The position numbers and the translations under genes are program-made. A stretch of 64,000 nt of DNA from Xanthobacter autotrophicus Py2 (GTDB lineage: Bacteria; Pseudomonadota; Alphaproteobacteria; Rhizobiales; Xanthobacteraceae): contig CP000781.1 of assembly GCA_000017645.1 (NCBI GenBank), forward strand, positions 4,203,501 through 4,267,500, given 5' to 3'. The notes under the pieces were generated by a model that saw only the letters and a program-made list of their open reading frames with translations, searched no databases and was not told the DNA's origin. Positions 59,985-64,000 of the stretch are shown piece by piece. Within the stretch, counting starts at the first letter, position 1. Each line of letters starts with the position of its first letter.

Positions 59985-60003
59985 TCGGTCTCCAGGCGGG
60001 ACA

Positions 60004-60921
60004 TCAGCTGGCGCCGTGCGGCGGGCCGGAGGGGTCGAGCACCTGCGGCGAGGCCACTGGACGGCCGACGATGGCACTGATGCGCGTCGCCTCCATCGGC
60101 CGCAGGGTCGAGACCAGCCGCACCGGCGGCGGATCCTCGTTCGCGGTCCCGGGCGCGGCGGTCCCGATGAGTTGGGTGACGCGGCGGGCGATGGCCGGGG
60201 CGGGATCGATGAAGGTCACCGGCCACGGCGCAAGGCGGGTCAGCCGGTCGAGAATGAGCGGGTAATGGGTGCAGGCGAGCACCACCGTATCGGTGCGCCG
60301 GCCGCCGGAATTGACGAAGCAGGGCGCGATCTCGGCAACGATGTCGCAATCATCGACCGGATCACCCGCCATGGCGGCTTCGGCAAGACCCGCGAGCCGA
60401 TCGCTGGGCACCAGCGCCACGTCGCAGCCGGAGGCGAATTCCCGCACCAGCGCGGCGGTATAATCGCGCCGCACCGTGCCAGGAGTGGCCAGCACGCTTA
60501 CGCGCTTTGTACGGGAGGCAATGCAGGCGGGCTTGATGGCGGGAACGGTGCCGATGAAAGGCAGGGTGGGGTGAGCCGCCCGCAGCGACGGCAGGGCCAG
60601 GGTGGACGCGGTGTTGCAGGCGATGACCACGAGGTCGGGCCTCACCTCGCCGATCAGCCGGTTCACCACGCGGTTGATGCGGTCGACCAGCGTGTCATCC
60701 GCGAGGGCGCCATAGGGGAAGGCGGCATCGTCGGCGGCATAGATGAAATGCGCGTCCGGGCGCACCCGGGCCACCTCGCGGAACACGGAGAGGCCCCCGA
60801 GCCCCGAATCGAACACCAATATGGTGGGCGCACGATCCACCAGCTCCGAGGCCGGCACGCGGGGAAGCGGAGCAAGGGAGGTCACGTCGGGGCTCTCGGC
60901 GGCAGGTGAGACGATGGGCAA
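60004..60921 (-). CDS. murI: Glutamate racemase
   Basis: A 305-residue enzyme that makes D-glutamate for peptidoglycan. The two catalytic Cys are C102 in 'IACNTAST' and C217 in 'LACTHYPLI', and the active-site start 'LVFDSGLGGLSVFREV' has D38. 'TPGTVRRDY' and the segment before C217 complete the site. The C-terminus is about 30 residues longer than the E. coli core. It ends 19 bases before the MltB-like gene on the same strand, so a shared transcript is likely. Confidence 0.95.
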   Translation of the reverse strand: MPIVSPAAESPDVTSLAPLPRVPASELVDRAPTILVFDSGLGGLSVFREVARVRPDAHFIYAADDAAFPYGALADDTLVDRINRVVNRLIGEVRPDLVVIACNTASTLALPSLRAAHPTLPFIGTVPAIKPACIASRTKRVSVLATPGTVRRDYTAALVREFASGCDVALVPSDRLAGLAEAAMAGDPVDDCDIVAEIAPCFVNSGGRRTDTVVLACTHYPLILDRLTRLAPWPVTFIDPAPAIARRVTQLIGTAAPGTANEDPPPVRLVSTLRPMEATRISAIVGRPVASPQVLDPSGPPHGAS

Positions 60922-61216
60922 ACGCTTATCCTCAACGGCGCAGGCGAGATTGTGACGCAGCGCCCGTAAAGGAAGGATGAGCGAGCCGCCAGAGCGGAAA
61001 ACATCCGGCTTCGGTCTTTGGGAGCCGAAGGGGGCGACGGGCGTTGATGCCGGTCTTGCCCCGTCCCGGCCCTCTCCCGCGAACGGGAAAGGGAGCGAGC
61101 GGCGGGCGGTGGTGCCTCATTTCAAGTTGAGACACCATCCGCAGCCGGGTTGGGGTGGGACAGGCCCCAGTCGATGCCTGTCGCGATCGGCCCGGTGCAT
61201 CCGTCGGGAAGGCATC

Positions 61217-61615
61217 TCAGCTCCGCGAGACGGGCGTCAGCAGTCCCGCCAGGGCGCCGATGGCGGTGGATGCGAGGCCCACGAGGCCATCCGGAATAAC
61301 GACGCGAAGGTCCGCCGCGGCACCGTGCTTATAAATCGTGTAGGCGGCGATCCCGGCGATTGAGCCGACCGCCAGGACGACGCTGACGCCCAGCGTCTTG
61401 ACCACGATCTTGTAGACGCTGCCGTCGATGGTGACCCCAGTCCTGTCGGCTACGCGCTTTTCCTCCGCGTCGGACCGCAGCACGGCATCGGCCGCCAGGG
61501 TCTTGATCTGCTGCGGATTGTCTTTGAGTTGCTGCACGGCTTCCGGATCGGTGGCGAGCTTGTCCGTGAGCACGTTGGCGAGGACGTTGGCCGAGCGCAG
61601 CGGTGATTGTTCCAT
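61217..61615 (-). CDS. Small membrane protein of unknown function
   Basis: From the ATG at 61615 it has 132 residues. The first 70 residues are soluble and helical ('NVLANVLTDKLATDPEAVQQLKDNPQQIKTLAADAV'), followed by two hydrophobic segments ('VKTLGVSVVLAVGSIAGIAAYTIY' and 'GLVGLASTAIGALAGLL'). An ATG at 61672 is possible but less likely. The sequence upstream contains TTGTATAAAAAGATAATG, AT-rich for this genome and likely the promoter. The family is not recognised; the layout resembles small cell-envelope or phage-holin-like proteins. Confidence 0.7.
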   Translation of the reverse strand: MEQSPLRSANVLANVLTDKLATDPEAVQQLKDNPQQIKTLAADAVLRSDAEEKRVADRTGVTIDGSVYKIVVKTLGVSVVLAVGSIAGIAAYTIYKHGAAADLRVVIPDGLVGLASTAIGALAGLLTPVSRS

Positions 61616-61766
61616 AATTATGCCCCCATAGGTTGTATAAAAAGATAATGCACTACTATGTTCGCCCGGCAAGCCCCATGTTCACGCCCCATACCTGCGC
61701 CGCGCTACCCGGCGCCGCGCCTTTCTGCTAAAGCGCTCGCCTGCCCAATATGACGAGCACCCGCAC

Positions 61767-63074
61767 ATGATCTCGCGTTACAGCCGGCCCGAAATGGCCG
61801 CCATCTGGTCCCCTGAAGCCCGCTTCCGCATCTGGTTCGAGATCGAGGCCCATGCCGCCGACGCCATGGCGGACCTCGGCATCGTGCCGAAGGAGGCCGC
61901 GGCCAAGATCTGGGAGCTGGGCGGCAAGGCCGAGTTCGACGTGGCGCGCATCGACGCCATCGAGCGGGACGTGAAGCACGACGTCATCGCCTTCCTCACC
62001 CATCTCGCCGAGTTCGTGGGGCCGGAAGCCCGCTTCGTCCACCAGGGCATGACCTCATCCGACGTGCTGGACACCTGCCTCGCGGTGCAGCTGTCGCGCG
62101 CCTGCGACCTGCTGATCGCCGACGTGGACGCGCTGCTGAAGGTGCTGGAGCGCCGGGCGTTCGAGTTCAAGCTGACCCCCACCGTGGGCCGCTCCCACGG
62201 CATCCATGCCGAGCCCACCACCTTCGGCGTCAAGCTCGCCATCGCCGCCGCCGAGTTCCAGCGCGCCCGCGCCCGGCTGGTCGCCGCCCGCGCCGAGATC
62301 GCCACCTGCGCCATTTCCGGGGCGGTGGGCACGTTCGCCCATATCGACCCGGCGGTGGAAGCCCATGTGGCGCAAAAGCTCGGGCTCACCGTGGAGACCG
62401 TCTCCACCCAGGTGATCCCGCGCGACCGGCACGCCATGTTCTTCGCGGTGCTCGGCGTGGTCGCCTCCTCGGTGGAGCGGCTCGCCACCGAGGTGCGCCA
62501 TCTCCAGCGCACCGAGGTGCTGGAGGCGGAGGAGTATTTCTCCCCCGAACAGAAGGGCTCCTCGGCCATGCCCCACAAGCGCAACCCGGTGCTCACCGAG
62601 AACCTCACCGGCCTTGCCCGCATGGTGCGCGCCTATGCCCTGCCGGCCATGGAGAACGTGGCCCTGTGGCACGAGCGGGACATCTCCCACTCCTCCGTGG
62701 AACGCATGATCGGCCCCGACGCCACGGTGACGCTGGACTTCGCTTTGGCGCGGCTCACCGGCGTCATGGACAAGCTGGTGGTCCATACCGACAACATGCA
62801 GAAGAACATGGACAAGCTGGGCGGTCTCATCCACTCCCAGCGGGTGCTGCTGGCCCTGACCCAGAAGGGCGCGAGCCGCGAGGACAGCTATCGGCTGGTG
62901 CAGCGCAACGCCATGCGGGTGTGGCACGGCGAGGGCGACTTCCGCACCTTCCTGCTGAACGACGCGGACGTGCGCAAATACCTCTCGGAAGATGACATCA
63001 ACGAGAAGTTCGATCTCGGCTACCACTTCAAGAACGTGGACAACATTTTCAAGCGGGTGTTCGGCCGGGCGTGA
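61767..63074 (+). CDS. purB: Adenylosuccinate lyase
   Basis: A 435-residue enzyme of the fumarase/aspartase superfamily that acts twice in purine synthesis. The region 'MISRYSRPEMAAIWS' begins the protein. 'GMTSSDVLDT' and 'GRSHGIHAEPTTFG' hold catalytic His/Ser positions, and the signature loop is 'GSSAMPHKRNPVLTENLTGLARM'. 'WHERDISHSSVERM' completes the site. The start ATG is not preceded by a strong ribosome site. No other purine genes are near it. Confidence 0.97.
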   Translation: MISRYSRPEMAAIWSPEARFRIWFEIEAHAADAMADLGIVPKEAAAKIWELGGKAEFDVARIDAIERDVKHDVIAFLTHLAEFVGPEARFVHQGMTSSDVLDTCLAVQLSRACDLLIADVDALLKVLERRAFEFKLTPTVGRSHGIHAEPTTFGVKLAIAAAEFQRARARLVAARAEIATCAISGAVGTFAHIDPAVEAHVAQKLGLTVETVSTQVIPRDRHAMFFAVLGVVASSVERLATEVRHLQRTEVLEAEEYFSPEQKGSSAMPHKRNPVLTENLTGLARMVRAYALPAMENVALWHERDISHSSVERMIGPDATVTLDFALARLTGVMDKLVVHTDNMQKNMDKLGGLIHSQRVLLALTQKGASREDSYRLVQRNAMRVWHGEGDFRTFLLNDADVRKYLSEDDINEKFDLGYHFKNVDNIFKRVFGRA

Positions 63075-63147
63075 CCGGGGCCTGAACCGCCGTCGTGGCC
63101 GGGCTTGTCCCGGCCATTCATGCCCTGCGACCGGGAGGCGCCGAGGT

Positions 63148-63412
63148 CCCTCTCCCGCTTGCGGGGGAGGGCAGGGTTGGGGCAACGGTGTTTTCGTTCG
63201 GCCCCGCCGGTGCCTCTTGGCGCGGCGCTGCCCTCTCGCCAACACTCCCCCGCAAGCGGGAGAGGGGGTGGGACGGCGCTTCTCCACCCATTTCTCACCA
63301 TCGTCGCCCTCCGGCTTGACCGGAGGGCCATCTCGCCGCTTCCCACGCCTCCGCCCCGTTTTCCCGGTCGAGCCATGGGCCCTCCGGTCAGGCCGGAGGG
63401 CGACGGTGCTCT
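63148..63412 (-). repeat. Composite intergenic palindromic element, copy 2 (inverted)
   Basis: The gene-free region 63075-63435 holds type A palindromes at about 63148-63180 and 63243-63270, and type B at about 63302-63332 and 63379-63406. Read on the minus strand, the type B units with their flanks (AGAGCACCGTCGCC...GGCCCATGGCT and AAGCGGCGAGATGGCC...GCGAC) match those at 44095-44225 nearly base for base and in the same order. Confidence 0.85.
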
Positions 63413-63435
63413 ATCGCCTTGAGGCGACGCCCCCC

Positions 63436-63807
63436 TCAGATCGCCTTCAGCGGCTTTTCCAGCACCGCGAGCACGCGCGGCAGTTCGTGGCCGCGCTTCA
63501 GGATGTGGCCGGTCTGGGAGACCACGCAATACATGCCCTGGCGCCGGGCGAGGCGCGGGTCCTTCTCGATGCGGTAGAGGGGCATGTCCATGGCGCGGCG
63601 GAAGATGGCGAACACCGCCTTGTCGCGGGTGAAGTCGATGGCGTAGTCGCGCCATTCACCCTGCGCCACCATGCGCCCGTAAAGGTCGAGGATGCGGTCG
63701 AGCTCCCGCCGGTCGAAGGTGATCTTCAATGGGGCGGGGGAGGAAGCTGCGGGCTGGACCGAAGCGGCGCCGCGGCGCGACAGGATTATGGGTTCAACGT
63801 CTCCCAT
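63436..63807 (-). CDS. DUF2794 family protein
   Basis: A 123-residue protein with the conserved core 'FDRRELDRILDLYGRMVAQGEWRDYAIDFTRDKAVFAIFRRAMDMPLYRIEKDP', then 'YCVVSQTGHILKRGHELPRVLAVL'. This is the DUF2794 family, widespread in alphaproteobacteria and of unknown role. No signal or membrane helix is visible, so it is cytoplasmic. The N-terminal 30 residues are variable and Ala/Pro-rich. Confidence 0.88.
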   Translation of the reverse strand: MGDVEPIILSRRGAASVQPAASSPAPLKITFDRRELDRILDLYGRMVAQGEWRDYAIDFTRDKAVFAIFRRAMDMPLYRIEKDPRLARRQGMYCVVSQTGHILKRGHELPRVLAVLEKPLKAI

Positions 63808-63977
63808 CGGGCCTCCTCTGCCGCGGCCTCACCCGGATGCCCGATCCACCAAGCGCGCTCCCCGGGATGCGCCGATGGCGGGCGGAAGGGTTGAGGCCCT
63901 GATCCTTTGACCATGATCGCCTCCGGAGGGGCGGCTTTCAAGGCCAATTGGTAGCCGGCTGTCTCAATTGCGAACAC
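63786..63977 (-). CDS. Possible small protein upstream of DUF2794 (63 aa), doubtful
   Basis: An open frame with an ATG at 63977 overlaps the start of the DUF2794 gene by 22 bases. The product contains 'ERAWWIGHPGEAAAEEARWETLNP' and shows no recognised motif. The overlap and position fit a coupled upstream gene, but GC-rich shadows are common here and I cannot confirm it. Confidence 0.25.
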   Translation of the reverse strand: MFAIETAGYQLALKAAPPEAIMVKGSGPQPFRPPSAHPGERAWWIGHPGEAAAEEARWETLNP

Positions 63978-64000
63978 GGTATCTTGGTGCCGATCACGGC

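Overview
The window is GC-rich DNA (60-base samples inside typical genes count about 65-75% G+C). It comes from an alphaproteobacterium of the order Hyphomicrobiales (Rhizobiales), most likely near Xanthobacteraceae. The evidence is an Irr-type Fur regulator with a heme-regulatory Cys-Pro, two Porin_2-family porins with an 'AADL' mature start, a DUF2794 protein, a dapA-smpB neighbourhood, and rhizobial rkp-type capsule genes. The taxonomic call is inference from gene content.

Layout. 1-3010: the end of a glutathione S-transferase, a TPR protein with a glycosyltransferase-9-like C-terminus, and tRNA-Ser(GCT). 3011-4220: a poorly coding, partly AT-rich stretch with a tRNA-like fragment, a probable broken gene and a 59-residue helical DNA-binding-like protein. 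4221-35159: a large surface polysaccharide (capsule/K-antigen) locus. It holds seven glycosyltransferases (five GT4-like, one GT2, one GT14-like), a polysaccharide pyruvyl transferase, an NAD-dependent sugar epimerase, a SAM methyltransferase, an ABC-2 exporter (kpsM/kpsT type), three PCP/KpsE-like inner-membrane proteins, a Wza/KpsD-like outer-membrane lipoprotein, and a lipid-making set. That set is a one-module, fully reducing type I polyketide synthase (RkpA type), an alpha-oxoamine synthase (RkpG type) translationally coupled to it, and a ketosphinganine-reductase-like SDR. 35463-43992: serA, two porins, and an OmpA protein with four exact-period 122-residue BON-like repeats, followed by a coupled 35-residue membrane micro-protein and a membrane/helix-hairpin-helix protein. 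44408-63807: mostly housekeeping genes: a lytic transglycosylase, dapA, a ParDE-like toxin-antitoxin pair, smpB, a VOC protein, a peroxiredoxin, UDGb, a NYN nuclease, rpoZ, an AEC transporter, gluQRS, an AlkA-like glycosylase, a carboxylesterase, an HNH nuclease, a DsbB-like protein, irr, an MltB-like transglycosylase, murI, purB and DUF2794.

How the genes work together. The glycosyltransferases, epimerase, pyruvyl transferase and methyltransferase would build a decorated polysaccharide. KpsM/KpsT, the PCP proteins and the Wza-like protein would export it. The PKS/oxoamine synthase/SDR set would make an amino-alcohol lipid whose likely role, by analogy with Sinorhizobium meliloti rkp-1, is in capsule production or anchoring. 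An AT-rich segment (about 20310-21880) that starts and ends inside two flanking genes suggests exchange of part of the cluster by recombination.

Two genome-scale patterns stand out. The first is a recurring class of 15-bp-period tandem repeats, found at eight separate loci and often in frame near protein N-termini. The second is a composite palindromic intergenic element of about 300 bp, present twice in opposite orientation (44041-44345 and 63148-63412).
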